This document shows, piece by piece, positions 12,240 through 23,940 of a stretch of DNA of 64,000 nucleotides. The stretch covers positions 124,001 to 188,000 of the forward strand of contig MNCI01010775.1 in assembly GCA_015680685.1 (NCBI GenBank), read 5' to 3'. This DNA comes from Gnetum montanum. Taxonomy: Eukaryota > Streptophyta > Gnetopsida > Gnetales > Gnetaceae. Made by a program: the position numbers and the translations under genes. Under the pieces are notes generated by a model. The model saw nothing but the letters and a program-made list of their open reading frames with translations. It searched no databases and was not told where the DNA came from. Within the stretch, counting starts at the first letter, position 1. Each line of letters starts with the position of its first letter.

Positions 12240-13440
12240 AAGTAGATTATCAAAGAGGATATTTAAAAATCCCTCAAGGTGGAATTCATCTATCCCATTA
12301 TGGATAGTGAGTGGGTTAGCCCACCTATGATAGTATCAAAGAAAGGTAAAGAATTGAGGGTTTGCATTAACTTCAGGTTGTTGAACATGGAAACATTCAA
12401 GGATCATTTTCCTTTGCCATTTGTGAACCAAGTTTTGAACACAGTTTCTAGGCATTGCTAGTATAGCTTTTTGGATAGTTATAGTGGCTATAACCAAATC
12501 TAGATAGCACTGGAGGATCAGGTCAAAACCACATTCACAAGTCCCTAGGGGGCCTTCGCATATAGAAAGACATTTTTTGGACTATGTAATGGCCTTCAAC
12601 ATTCCAATGTCTTGTCCTTAACATATTTCAATAGCAAATCAATAAGAGGATGGAGGTTTTCATGGATGACTTCTTCACCTATGGGGCTACATTCGAACAA
12701 GTCCTAGACTATCTTGAGCAAGTGCTGAAAAGATGTGTGGAGATTACAATTACGATTAATTGGCATAAAAGCCATTTGATGGTCCAAGAGGACATTGTAT
12801 TATGGCATAGAATATAATAGAAGGGGATTGAGGTGGACCATGAAAAAATAAGGGTTATCTAAGAAATAACTCGACAACTTGAAATAGCTAAAGATGTAAG
12901 CTTATTCCTTGACCACATTTGGTAGTATCGAAACTTTATTGAGAATTTCTCTAAGATTTCCAAATCATTGGTGGAGCTAACAAAGAAAGATGTTTCATTT
13001 ATTTGGACTGAGCAATGTGAGCATGCATTTCAGCACCTCAAGAAGAAGCTTGTGGAAACACCAATCCTATAAGCACATGATTGGTCCAGGCCATTCTATA
13101 TTATGATGGATGCATCAAATTATGCCTTAGAAGCTGTGCTCATACCTTTGGATGATAAAAAACATCCCTATTAAATCCACAATGTGAGCAAGAGAATTGT
13201 GGATGAACAGTTGAACTACACCACCATTGAGAAAGAACTGATGACAGTGGCATATGCTTTGGAAAAATTCTAACACTATGTGCTAGGGTACATGATGTTT
13301 GTACACACTGATCATAGTGCAATTAGGTTCCTAATGAATAAGCCAATAGTGAGCCCCCATGTCATACGGTGGCTAGTAATCTTGTAGGAGTTTGATCTAA
13401 CCATGGTAGATAGATAAGAAACCAAGAACGTGGTGCTAAC
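12240..13440 (+). pseudogene. pol: Reverse transcriptase and RNase H of element G1 (broken)
   Basis: RT: VSPPMIVSKKGKELRVCINF, HFPLPFVNQVL, YSFLDSYSGYNQI, KTTFTSP, GAFAYRK, then MEVFMDDFF (YxDD reduced to FMDD-like), EQVLDYLEQVLKRC and KGIEVDHEKIRVI. Spacer and RNase H: LVELTKKDVSFIWTEQCEHAF, PFYIMMDASNYALEAVLIP, NYTTIEKELMTVAYALEKF, MFVHTDHSAIRFLMNKP. These are standard Ty3/gypsy blocks. Stops fall at conserved Gln or Trp positions: NQI-TAG-IA (usually NQIQIA) and SP-TAG-GAF (usually PWGTF). Frameshifts occur near 12590. Confidence 0.85.
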
Positions 13441-13679
13441 TACTTGTCTTGGTTGAGATGGAATAGAAAAGAAGAGTAGAGCCTCATTTTCGATTAATTT
13501 CTTAATGAACTCCTCTTTGTTGGAGTTGTTATTGAATAAGAGCCCAAGGAAAAAAATTGGTATGATGGCATCCTTACCTACCTTCTCACTCAGGAGATGC
13601 CATAGGAGTGGAATAATAGGAAGACACAACAGTTTCTTCACTAGGCTAAACACTTCATGGAAATCAATGGACACCTTTA

Positions 13680-14760
13680 CAAGGTGTGTATCATTGGTAT
13701 GTTCCTAATGATGATCAACTATGCATTTTCCAAGATGCTCACAAGGGTCCTTGTGGGGGCCATGACGCTAGGAGATGAATGGTCATTAAAATCCCCATGG
13801 TAAGGTATTACAAGCCAACACTTTTTAGGGATATCCATCACCCCATTTTCTCCTATGAATATTTCCAACGTGATGGTAGAATGATCACTCATTTGGAGAG
13901 ACCTCAATAGTGGATCCAATCACTGAAGCCCTTCAACATTTGGGTTATTTATTTTATGGATCCCATTACTCCCATGTTTAATGGGAAGGCATACATCATT
14001 GTAGTTGTTGACTAATGTACAAAATGGGTGGAAGCTACAGTTGTCACCAATTGCACATCTTCTACGGCTACTTAGTTTATACAACGACATATTGTAAATA
14101 TGTTTGGGATCCCATGTGCACTTATTTTTGATAATGAATGTCATTTTACAAGCACCATTTTTGGAAGCTCATGCAACACTTAGGATTTTATAAACTAACA
14201 ACTCCATATGATCCCTAAGCCAATGGTCAAGTAGAGGTCACCAATAGGGAGATAAAAATGGTACTAATAAGAATAGTTAGTAAATATAGGAGGGATTGGA
14301 GCACCAAACTCAATAATGCCCTTTGGACCTACCACTCCACTTGAAAACTTCCTATCAGCTACTCTCCCTATGAGCTTGTGTATGGGAAATCACCAACTCT
14401 TCCTATCCAAACAGAACTCCATACAATTTCAATATCTTGTGACCTTAGCCTTGACCTAAACCTAGCACAAAAATAATGATTAATGAATCTCAACTTGCTA
14501 GATGAGAATCGACTAGTGGCCTTATTATCCAATGAAGTGCACAAGACCTATAACAAGCAATGACATAACCTTAGAATTAGGAAAGTCAAATTTCAATGAG
14601 AAGATAAGGTCTTATACTAGAATCCCACACACATGCAAAAATGAACTAAGTTCCAAATGTTGTGAGAGGGACCTTATATTATCTACAAAACCTTTCCATT
14701 TGAGGCCATATTAATTTTCAAACCTAAAAGACCAAATAAAAAGCTACTAGTCAACACACA
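13680..14760 (+). pseudogene. pol: Integrase of element G1 (broken)
   Basis: Zinc-binding region remnants around 13720-13900 (CIFQDAHKGPCGGH, HPIFSYEYFQ). Core: PMFNGKAYIIVVVDxCTKWVEA at 13965-14040, CTYF and ECHFTSTIF, then LTTPYDPxANGQVEVTNREI at 14195-14250 and YRRDWSTKLNNALWTYHST. C-terminal part: SPYELVYGKSPTLPI, LNLLDENRLVALL and VNTQQLKPF. The parallel copy in element C is at 47170-48020 on the other strand. Multiple breaks; no activity expected. Confidence 0.8.
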
Positions 14761-14769
14761 ACAACTCAA

Positions 14770-16890
14770 GCCTTTTTAAGAACCCAAGATAGCCAATGAC
14801 TAGAATACCTCAACACATGGACAAGCACGCTCAATTTTTTGAATCTTCTCCTTCCAACTCAATCATGGGGGAGATGGCTATCCATGCTAAATCAAACAAA
14901 GTGGATTCTTAGTTTTTCATTTTTTCTATTTTTCACAGTTTTTATTTTACACTATTTTTAATATGTTTTCTCTTTCTTAAATAATTAATGATTTTTTCTA
15001 TATTTTACTTTATTTTGGTTTGGATTTCTCTTATGTTTTTCTTTTCTTTCATTATTGCTACCATGACTAAGTGCAATTGTAGCTATTGATTGATGGTGGT
15101 TTGCACTCTATAGTATTATTTAATTGCAAATGTGTAGATCTTGTCTTTGAATTTTTATGTTGATAACTAAGACATGGTTTCTTTTCATGATAATAGGTAG
15201 TGAGGCTATGTCATCCACCAATCCACATAACTCTATGGTATTCCTTTGTTTTGGAAATATGAGGCTCCTTCTTAAATGAAACTTATAATGAACTTGTGAC
15301 CTTGGTAGTTTCCAAACTTGGTATGGATTAAATGGATTGAAAAGGATATAACTTTAAGAAGATTTGATGCTTTTTGTATTTGGCTACCCTTTAGGATGCA
15401 TTAGTATCTTGACAGGTCCTTTGCCAACAAATAGGAAGTTAAGTCTTTGCATAGTGTGGTTCCCATTGTAAATAAAAAAAAATAAACATGGGAATTTAAA
15501 GCACACCCCTTAGACATAATAACAGGCTACAGGCACTAGTTATGGGGCTAGAAAGACATGATACCCATGCCTAAAGGCCCCCTTTAACTAAGTTTCTTCT
15601 CACTTCTTGCTTCTCTTTTCTTCTACTTCTGGGATGGTGATTAATTTGTAGGGATGTTCTTATGCCTTGGGGGATGGACTAGTTTAAGAGTGTCAATGTG
15701 AAGTCATAGAAGTGGTTGATCTTAATTAGGACTAAGGATAAACATTATCAAGCCATATTAACCACAAAATCCATAAGGGACTTCATGTGACCATGATACG
15801 AGACTCCATTCCACCCTCTACTTCATTTGCCTATGCTTTCCATAACTTACCTCATTGTCTTTTCTCATGTTGTTTCAATGTCTTGATTTGATACTGTCAA
15901 AGTTCTTTGATGGTTTCTTTGGTGATTTGATCCCTAACTAACTATAACCATTAATCATCCAGGGGGTGCATGGACTCCTTGGTTTGAGGTCATGTAAGGG
16001 CATTATGGGCATGAGCCTACTATGTGGAGGACCCACTTTCATACTCCTTGGTTAGGCTAGTTAAGTTTCTCATTCCATAGGCACTTTTACATTCAAACCT
16101 TTTGTGCTCCATGTCGATTGTATGCAGTTTTACACTCCTTAATTAAAATTCTCCAAGAAAAATCTCCTTCTTTATGAATATTCTATCCCTCTTCAAGCAT
16201 TTCATCATCTTGTTAATTTTTCTAGCTCCCTATGGACTTCAATTTTATGCAAAAACTTTTTGTTTTTCCTTTATTTTCAATGGTGAAAATTTTTTTGTAT
16301 CAATTGTGTTAATGGAACCCCATCATTGTGTTAATGCAACCCCATTGACACAACACAAAAATTCTACATATACCACAACACTTAGTTGATTTTTGGTCAT
16401 TTTCTTTCAAATAAGAAAGGAGTTTTCATAGTTTTTACAAACCAGACCTTTCCAAAGCTTGTAACTTTTACATCGCTTGTTCAATTAACCCTATTCTTTA
16501 TTCCTACAACTATTGGAGGTGAGCTTTATGTCATAGAGGCTTCAAACCTTAGGTTTCTAACTCCCACAAGGTTTAAGTAATAAAATAATATTAAAATCAC
16601 TAACTTATGAGACTTAAACCTTTACAATGAACTCTAGTAGCAAGCTAAATTAAAATAATATTATATGATTAATCTACCATAATCGCAACATAGCCAAAGT
16701 GTAACTGATCCAAGAGACAAGAAATGTCAATGCTCCATCTTACACATCAAATGCTAATCCTTGGACATGTTTTGATTACAGATAGTACCAAGATCTAAAT
16801 GTGGAGTAGAGATGGGACTATCCCAAGTAAAGGACAAGTGGCCAAGAATTGGAAGGGGACAATAGCTAGAATGGCCCTAGGAACAGGTAG
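14770..16890 (+). other. Non-coding spacer between integrase and accessory ORF
   Basis: No reading frame fits a known protein. Blocks at 15470-15860 (AAAGCACACCCCTTAGA, AGGCACTAGTTATGGGGCTA, GGACTAAGGATAAACATTA) and at 16560-16710 (CTCCCACAAGGTTTAA, ATTAATCTACCATAAT, CCAAAGTGTAACT) recur in the same order in the minus-strand elements A (40400-41050) and C (45110-46480). This conservation shows the spacer is part of the element. Confidence 0.65.
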
Positions 16891-16899
16891 CCAAAACAC

Positions 16900-19240
16900 A
16901 TGCAACGGGACCTTTGCAGGAGGAGCTTGAAGTGGAATCTATCTAACATATTCCAGAAGTCCTATGGAGTTAACCACAAGGAGTACAACATGTTAACTAT
17001 AGTAGAGAGAGTATATTTTAAAATTGTGGCCGATCACCTCAATCTGATAGTGAGGCTAAGCAAAGTAATAACCATCTCTACCCATGCATGTGCCTTTTTG
17101 AGTGGGAAATTCCTAGTTAATTCCCCACAACTAATCTATCTTGAGATACAAAAGCACTTCAAGAAAAATAAGAGTGAAAGAAAGGCATTCGCCTTTGCAT
17201 GCCTCATTCACAAATTGTGCATAAGGGTAGGAATAGCACACTACTCAAACGAAAACCTTTGACATGCTCCTGTTACCTCTTGGGAAAAATTGATGAAGGA
17301 TAAAGTACTGCTAAAAGTGCAAGAAAAGAAGCAACCATCACCACCACCTACTCATGAAGAAATAACACTAGAGGCCTATGCTACCATTAATTCTATGTAC
17401 GAAATCTATGAGCAACTCCTGTAATAGCAGTAGGCAGGACCAGGTGGTGGAGAACCCTCCATCTATAGATTGGTGTTGAGCCATCTTAACAAAGTAACAA
17501 GATCCATCAGTGGGATGGAGGGGTTAGTGTTGATGTTTTCTATCCAACGAATTTAGGTGTCAATGAGATTGAATCTTAGTGCTTGAGAGATAATGGTGTT
17601 CCTTTTAGGACAACAATAGTTTTCACAGATTTTTGAAAATTCCACTACTTTCTTCATGCACCTTGAGGAGGGTGAGGGGGCAACTATCTTGGTGATGTAA
17701 CACCATGGATAGGAAATAGTGGCTAAGGTGGTGGCTAACAAAGTGATTGAAGCACTTAATTCTCCTACGACATCTATGCCAGATGTTGCTACACTCAAGG
17801 ATGTGTAGAAGTCTACAAGAGTAGCAAGTGAAAAACTTAGTATAACCTAGTACAAAGAGTTGTTGGACTGATTGGTGGGAGCTAGGCAATTGCTTTTCGA
17901 GATATTTGATCTCCTAGATACCATCATAGTAAAATAGTTAGAGTCGCTTGAGGCTAGGGGCAAGGTCTTCATTACCAATGCATAACTTGAGTTAGCCACA
18001 ACTAAAAATTGGTGCTTTGCTACTAAAGTTGAGAAATTAAGAGCCTGCTTAGCTAATCCCACTGTACTCAGCTAGATTGTATCCAAAGACGAAGCTTTCT
18101 TACAACTTCAAATCAAACTCTAAAAGGCTAAGTATGCAAAGGAGTCTGTGATCTTTGACCAGTCCTTAGTAGATGCCATAACCTATAACACAGAAGATGA
18201 CATATTAGAGATTTGCAAGAAAAATATGATTTTGACCTAGGAAAACTATCATCTATGAAATATCAAAGCTCACAACGATCAAATGATAGAATTTGTCCAA
18301 TGATAGTAGGAGTAGATTAAAAAGGTGAACATAGAATTAAGGAGGCTGGCTACGAAAAATTGTAATCTCTCAATGAAGGAGGTCTAAGCTCTTCGTGATA
18401 AATCAACAATTGAGATCACTAACTAGAAAAATGAGGCCGTCAAGTGTAAGAGGGTCAAAAAGCATTACAAGGACCAAGTTGGCCTTCTCAAAGAGGTTAA
18501 TGAAAAGTAGATCTAGGTGATAAAGTACAAGGTGAATGAGGCCCTCTAGTAGATCCAACAAGGAGACAACGTATTGTAGCCCATCATTAATGAATTCATT
18601 ATATACAACAAGACAAAAATCTAACTCAAGGAGTTATAAATTGAGGAGATGATGGAGTACATGGAGTTAGCCAACCTTTGTTATGCGAACTTGGTAATGT
18701 TGACTATTGGAATGCTGATGTTAGAACTAGAGAAGTAGGTGGCCAACTTGTACTTGTTGTATGAGGTTGGGTTCAAGCATCATAAGGAAGTAAAGCAAAA
18801 GCTAGAAATTGTGAATGTACAACTCGAAGTTCTCCACATGCACTTCGCAAACCAGAAATCTATTGTAGAGAACTTGGACAAGAGAATGAATGACTACCAA
18901 GAGCTACAAAGCATTTTCAAAATGTTTGACATCAAATGTAAGCAATTTGTTGTCTGGTTTATCAATGTGAAGGAGTTGTTCCCTACAATGCCACCCTTGT
19001 AGAATGTTCTTGTACCAGTCCACATTGGTGATGCTATGTGAACTATGTATGATCCCTGAAGTAAGGAGGAGAAGATAAAAGCATTGTTGTATTTGTTTCA
19101 TCTTCTACCAATAGTAGTAGCTGTAGCAAGACAACCATAGCCTCAACCTCAACTTCTATGTGCATTAGAGGTAGGGGAAGCTCCTTCAACTCTTAGGGGC
19201 CTTCACCGCCTGGGACCATTTAATTTTGTCCTTGTCTTCA
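16900..19240 (+). pseudogene. Accessory coiled-coil ORF of element G1 (copy 1)
   Basis: A long frame between integrase and 3' LTR, about 740 codons, broken by many stops. The N-terminal globular part (16900-17262) reads SYGVNHKEYNMLTIVERVYF, IVADHLNLI, ITISTHACAFLSGKFLVN, LIYLEIQKHFKKN and FAFACLIHKLC. A Pro-rich linker follows, then from about 17840 a long Lys/Glu/Leu-rich coil ending EEMMEYMELANLCYANL, VANLYLLYEVGFKHHKEVKQ and VKELFPTMPPL. Copies 2 and 3 lie in elements A and C. Relative to C, about 200 codons near the N-terminus are missing. The position is that of env-like or extra ORFs in plant gypsy elements. Similarity to plant transposon-associated domains of unknown function is possible; the function is unknown. 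Confidence 0.6.
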
Positions 19241-19369
19241 GCTATTATAGGAATTGCAGTTATCCATTTTTGTCAAGGTGTTCAATTTTATTTTCATGAA
19301 CACTTGTTTTTGTAAAAGTTATAAATTTGTACACTTGGGCAAATAACGTCAATCTAAGTTAGTCAGTTC

Positions 19370-19461
19370 GTTAATAATCCCATACCTTCTCAAAGTTTTG
19401 TAAAGAAATTGTTCCTCTTTTTGTTCAATTGAGGATGAGTTTTCATTCAATTGTGGAGGTA
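19370..19461 (+). other. Conserved pre-LTR segment with weak polypurine tract
   Basis: TTGAGGATGAGTTTTCATTC followed by TGTGGAGGTA directly abuts the 3' LTR. The same arrangement is seen at 1-118 and, as TTAAGGA...GTGGGGGTA, before the minus-strand LTRs at 32418 and 37542. Confidence 0.65.
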
Positions 19462-20294
19462 TGATGAGTCATCATTAGTAGGATCTTGTCAATGTGAATG
19501 CATCAACGTAATCCCATCAACATGTACCCATCAATGTGTTTGCATTGATGGGTATGCATCAATGTAGTGTCTTGTTTTTCCTATATAAATGCATGTACCC
19601 ATCACATTTATGACATTCATTAATTAGTAGCATAATGAAGCTCTTGTAGTTTGTTCATTTGAGAGTTAGAATATTTTCTAAGTGCCTACAGTAGGATTTA
19701 AGAAGTGTATGGATCTTTATTCGAGCATTAATGTACCTAGACACTTCAGTGTGAATAGAAACAAAGACAAGAATTATTAATAAACCTTGTAGATCTTAAA
19801 CTTAGCACAATATTTACCTTACTACATTTATTGTTATTTGATTTACTTCCATGTGTTTAATTAATTAATTAAATTTAGATAATCAATACACATAAGTATG
19901 ACCATCTCAAGCATACTTTAGCACTTATGCTTAGTAACCCAGTAGCATTGTGATGTGTTTAGGATGTGTACAATAGATGGGAATGGATGCTTATATTAGG
20001 ATTAGTGTAAGGCATTAATTAGTTACTAGATTAATTAGCATTTAATTACTTTATTTTCACGCTTAGGCGAAATAGATAAAAATGTAAAAGTTATATAAAT
20101 CATGTGTCTCAATTACACTTAACCATACCATTGTACCTCAAAAGTGGAATTGGGAAGACAACTATCACATCCTTAGATTCACCTTCTTAGTTAATGTATA
20201 CTTAGAGAGCTAAATTCAATAGAATTCGACTAGATCTCTTAGTGAACATTGGTGATTTATATGATTAGGCGTAGGGTATACTCACTACTCATCA
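19462..20294 (+). repeat. 3' LTR of element G1 (833 bp)
   Basis: It begins TGATGAGTCATC and ends CACTACTCATCA, giving the inverted ends TGATGAGT and ACTCATCA. CTATATAAAT at 19581-19590 is a likely TATA box. The U3 part (19490-19570) contains several CATCAATG-type motifs able to pair with one another. It is followed directly by copia sequence. Confidence 0.8.
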
Positions 20295-21136
20295 GTATTG
20301 AAAGTGCTTACTCTAGTAATGGTATTCATATTTTACAAAGAAAATATGCTTTAGATATTTTTGAAGACACATTTTCTTGGTTCACATCCTTTTGCATTTC
20401 CAATGGAGTAGAATTTGAAGCTTAACAACAATGATGGACATCTATTGGAGGATCCATTATCATATTGTGTTCTTGTGGGACATCTCATCTACCTCACTAA
20501 CACTCACCTTGACATTACATATTCAATTTATACCTTATGTCATTTCTTAGATCAACCTTGGAAACCCCATCTTGATGCAACTCATAGAATTCTTAGATAT
20601 CAAAAGAAAGCACAAGGTTAAGGAATTTTACTCTCTTCCTCAAGTCCTCTTCAATTACGTGTATACTATGATTCTAATTCTGATAGCTAGACTGATACCC
20701 ATAGATCTACTATAGGGTATTGCACCTTTCTTAGAACTTCTCCATTTTCATAAAAATCAAAGAAACAAACCACTTTCTCTCATTTCTTTGCTAGAATAGA
20801 ATACTGTGTCATGGAAAGTGTCTACTATGAACTCACTTGGCTTTTCAGTGTATTAAAGGATCTACAAGTGTTTCATTCTCAACCAACATCTTTATTTTAG
20901 GAAAATAAGTTTTCTCTAGATATCATTGCTAATTAAGTCTTCCATGAATGAACTAAATATATTGAGATTGATTGTCATATTGTTCATGCAGAAATCCAAT
21001 CTAGAATGGTTCAACCAACTCATGTGTCCACTGCACATCAACCTATTGATCTCTTCATAAAACCTTTTGAATCTTTTTAGTTTTAATATTTACTTAGCAA
21101 GTTGGGCATTCTCAATATCTACACTTTAACTTGAGG
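20295..21136 (+). pseudogene. pol: Ty1/copia RT end and RNase H remnant
   Basis: The frame opens SIESAYSSNGIHILQRKYAL, the end of a copia RT, then SYCVLVGHLIYLTNTHLDITY, HLDATHRILRYQK, GILLSSSSPLQLRVYYDSNS, STIGYCTFLRTSPFS, KSKKQTTFSHFFARIEYCVM, ELTWL, FHExTKYIEIDCHIVHAEIQ and HQPIDLFIKPF. These are the blocks of copia RNase H in the order typical of plant elements. It is broken by TAG and TAA codons. The upstream part of the copia element is absent because G1 ends directly before it. Confidence 0.85.
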
Positions 21137-21425
21137 TGTCTATTAGAATGTTTTAGGTTTATAGGACTAGAATGTTTCAATTTTTAGCATTATTTATAAT
21201 GGTATTGTAATGATAATAATCTTCTTTTGTAAAATTTTCTATGCTTGATGTTTTCTCTATGTAAAGTTTCCCACCTTCCATTCCACATTCTTTGGATGGT
21301 TTCCATTCAACCTCTACTCAAGAATTGTAAAAATATGCACATTGTGTAACCCTACAAATGCAGATCTATAGCAATCTTCTTTTTCCTAATTATATTTTCT
21401 TTTCCATTGCTCTCCATTTCTAACA
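21137..21425 (+). repeat. Copia 3' LTR (289 bp)
   Basis: It follows the copia RNase H after CTTTAACTTGAGG, a plausible purine tract. It starts TGTCTATTAGAATG and ends CATTTCTAACA. CTCTATGTAAAG near 21255 may be the TATA region. Confidence 0.65.
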
Positions 21426-22120
21426 AGGAAATCCCATTGTGGATCAAATCCACTAGAGTTTTAACATCATAAAAAATGCAGACATTAAAATCATAAAAAA
21501 GAAGAAGAAGGAAAGCATCTTTTATGTATCAATAATTTTACAACATGCAAATTCCCAATTCTTCATGAAGATAATTTTACATTCTTATCAATTCTTCTTT
21601 CTTATTCTCCTAAATCTCCTCATGATTGTGTGAAATGCATGACTAGAAGAGGCTTTTATAGTATTTTAGGGATGTAAGATAGAAGGAAAAATAAACATGA
21701 AGAGCCTAGATAAGATTCATTGTAAAATATGGACTTATTAAAAATTTCAATCTATAAACAATGGGTTATGATTTAATTAATATGAAAAATTAAGAATATG
21801 ATATTTTTTAAAACCATAACTTCCACATGAAAGTAGTCATCATTAGCTATGCAACTACTCAAATCACATTGAAAAATATGACTATATGAGAGTGATATGG
21901 GGTTTTGAAATTTTGTTGTGTAAAATTACATAATGTTTAAATTTAGTTGCTCCTAATGAAAAATAACATAAGGTAGTTTGTCTTAGACAATAAGTAGAGA
22001 GAAGAGATGATGTTGAACTGTACTTATGGGATCAAATTGCAAGAAGCATAAAAATTAAATTTTGCCTTCTATAACAAATCTAATATTTGTTCCTAATGTG
22101 GATGATCATAACTATTTCAT
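21426..22120. other. No gene recognised
   Basis: AT-rich sequence with no long frame and no family match that I can see. Confidence 0.5.
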
Positions 22121-22540
22121 TTAAACTCCATTTTTGCCAAATGAAGGGTTGATTATAAGGTTTTTCAATATTGCAGATGCAATGTTGTTATCCAAATGAC
22201 CTATAGGATCATTTGAAGGTGTTTCTAATAGGTATTGCTTATTTTGATGAATATTTAGAGCATTATTTGGCACCACACACAAGCCATTCCCAAACCACAT
22301 CACTTGTACTTCTATCCTAGTTTTCATAAGCATGTGACACCTAAAAAATCTTCCTTTTATGGATTTTAAAGGGAAAAATGTATGTGCTATGCTCAACCCC
22401 ACTAGCACATTAATAAGTTGAATCATCAAACCTATGTTTGTCAATACCTCTTCAAGATGGGTTGCACTATCGTAAAAGAGTAAGCAAAGAGAGTTGTGTG
22501 ACCTTAATGATAAGTTGGAAAAAAATTTCAACATTAACAT
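22121..22540 (-). CDS. Unrecognised 139-residue reading frame
   Basis: It starts MLMLKFFSNLSLRSHNSLCL and ends LIINPSFGKNGV. It is uninterrupted, which is unusual in this decayed window. The middle has a hydrophobic stretch (LTNIGLMIQLINVLVGLSIA) that could be a membrane segment, followed by basic residues (KSIKGRFFRCHMLMKTR). No known motif is visible. It could be a chance frame or a fragment of a host or transposon gene. Confidence that it is a gene is low. Confidence 0.2.
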   Translation of the reverse strand: MLMLKFFSNLSLRSHNSLCLLFYDSATHLEEVLTNIGLMIQLINVLVGLSIAHTFFPLKSIKGRFFRCHMLMKTRIEVQVMWFGNGLCVVPNNALNIHQNKQYLLETPSNDPIGHLDNNIASAILKNLIINPSFGKNGV

Positions 22541-22979
22541 AGTTGCAGTTTAATATGTTACAACAAAAATCCTATATGACTTTGTTGATGCATAAATTTT
22601 GGACACATCAACATGTAGGAAAAACTCATTTTAAGAGACTATTGCGGAGGGCACCTCCTATATGGGTACAAAAACCCAGGAATAGTCTTAGCTAGAGAGA
22701 GGGCTATGTGACATTTTGAAAATAATAAACCAAGCAAAATAAATGAATATTTTTTTGTAATTTTAAAGTACAATAAAAAATCTAAAAGAAAAATTCAAAT
22801 TTTCTGTGGTCACACTGCTATTGCCTGCTGCTGTGAGTCCATTGTGGATGTTGCTGCAATCTTGCTTGTAGCTATTGCTAGATGAGAAAAAGGGAAAGAT
22901 AGATCTCACATTTGTCATGTGGACTAAGAGAGAAGCATGACTGTTACCATCACCTTTCATTTTCACTAGGAGAGAGACA

Positions 22980-23940
22980 ATGAAATGTAAAAGTTATCTG
23001 CCACCCGATGTGGCCACCACCACCGCTGCTTGCTCATCGTCTTCTGGTATGCCATCCGCAGTGAAAAAGAGATACCACCTTCTGTCAACTTTTGTGGCAT
23101 TCATTACTGATTCTCCATTGGGAGAGGGTGTCTACCATTTGAAAGTTGAGAAACAAAGAACAAAAACAATGTTGATGCTGTTTTGGTGTCACTGTTGCAC
23201 TACCATTTTTTTGACAAGAGCAACCGTTTGTCAGAACGTAGGAAAAGAGAGAAAATGATGTTGCTGCCGTTTATCCTACCTGTGCATACAACATATCTTT
23301 GCTGTGTTTTTTTTACAAGTAGAGAGAAAGACTTCTACCGGCTGAAAGAGAAAAAAAGCAAAAAGATAAAAAAAACACTATCCATTAGTGACGTCTGTTG
23401 TTGCCAACGGACATGCAAGCTACGACTATCTAGCACCATGCGTCTATTGTTTGTTACCACGCGTGACCTGCGTGCTCCCCGTAGTCTACGACCTATTCAT
23501 CTCCAACCGTCCCCGAAGAGGCCCTGCCCAAGTTGCTATCGAGCTAACATCGAGCCTCTCTGCTATTTTCATGTCCATCATGCATCTCATGTGCCTATTG
23601 TTTTATGTTGTGCGTCTCACGTGCCTATCGTTGGTGTTGCTGCCTGAGAGTACTAGTGGTCATAGGAACCCTGCACCTGTCATTTCCTGCCATCCAGTGG
23701 AGAGAGAAGGCCCTGACCATTAGAGAAGAGGCTCTGTCCCTTGCTGGCTGCAAGCTCCGGCTACCCATCTTCCTTTCTGCAAGCTCCGGCTACCCAAGCT
23801 CCGGCTACCCAAGCTCCGGCTGCAGAAGAAGAAACCACCCTCCGTCCACCAACTGCCGTTCACCACCTGCTGCAACTGCTACCATGTGAAACACCACCGA
23901 GGGAAACTACCACTACCACCCCACATCTTACGTGACTGCC
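22980..23940 (+). other. CpG-rich island with several overlapping frames
   Basis: From about 23380 the sequence is clearly richer in G+C and in CpG than its surroundings (GACGTC, CACGCGTGACCTGCGTG, CTACGACC, CACGTGCCTATCG). Frames of 92-154 codons occur on + (23183-23647 is the longest) but none shows a known domain, and codon choice gives no clear favourite. It could be a promoter or first-exon region, a captured gene piece, or an unmethylated part of a transposon. Confidence 0.4.
23751..23824 (+). repeat. 15 bp repeat, four copies
   Basis: CAAGCTCCGGCTACC occurs at 23751, then in tandem at 23780 and 23795, with a fourth variant at 23810. The 15 base period keeps frame and would encode five-residue repeats in any frame (for example SSGYP or QAPAT). 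Confidence 0.85.

Larger units (their letters stand above)
8445..20294 (+). mobile_element. Degenerate Ty3/gypsy element with accessory ORF (element G1)
   Basis: Order on +: 5' LTR stub, tRNA-Asp-type primer site, gag, protease, RT, RNase H, integrase, ~2 kb spacer, coiled-coil accessory frame, purine tract, 3' LTR. All frames carry several stops, so the element is dead. Domain order RT before integrase is that of Ty3/gypsy. Related pieces occur at 37542-41054 and 41055-48054. Confidence 0.85.

Noticed and set aside
16900-17262. Retroviral-type envelope gene
   Set aside because: The position fits, but no signal peptide, membrane anchor or cleavage site is visible; the protein is mainly coiled coil.
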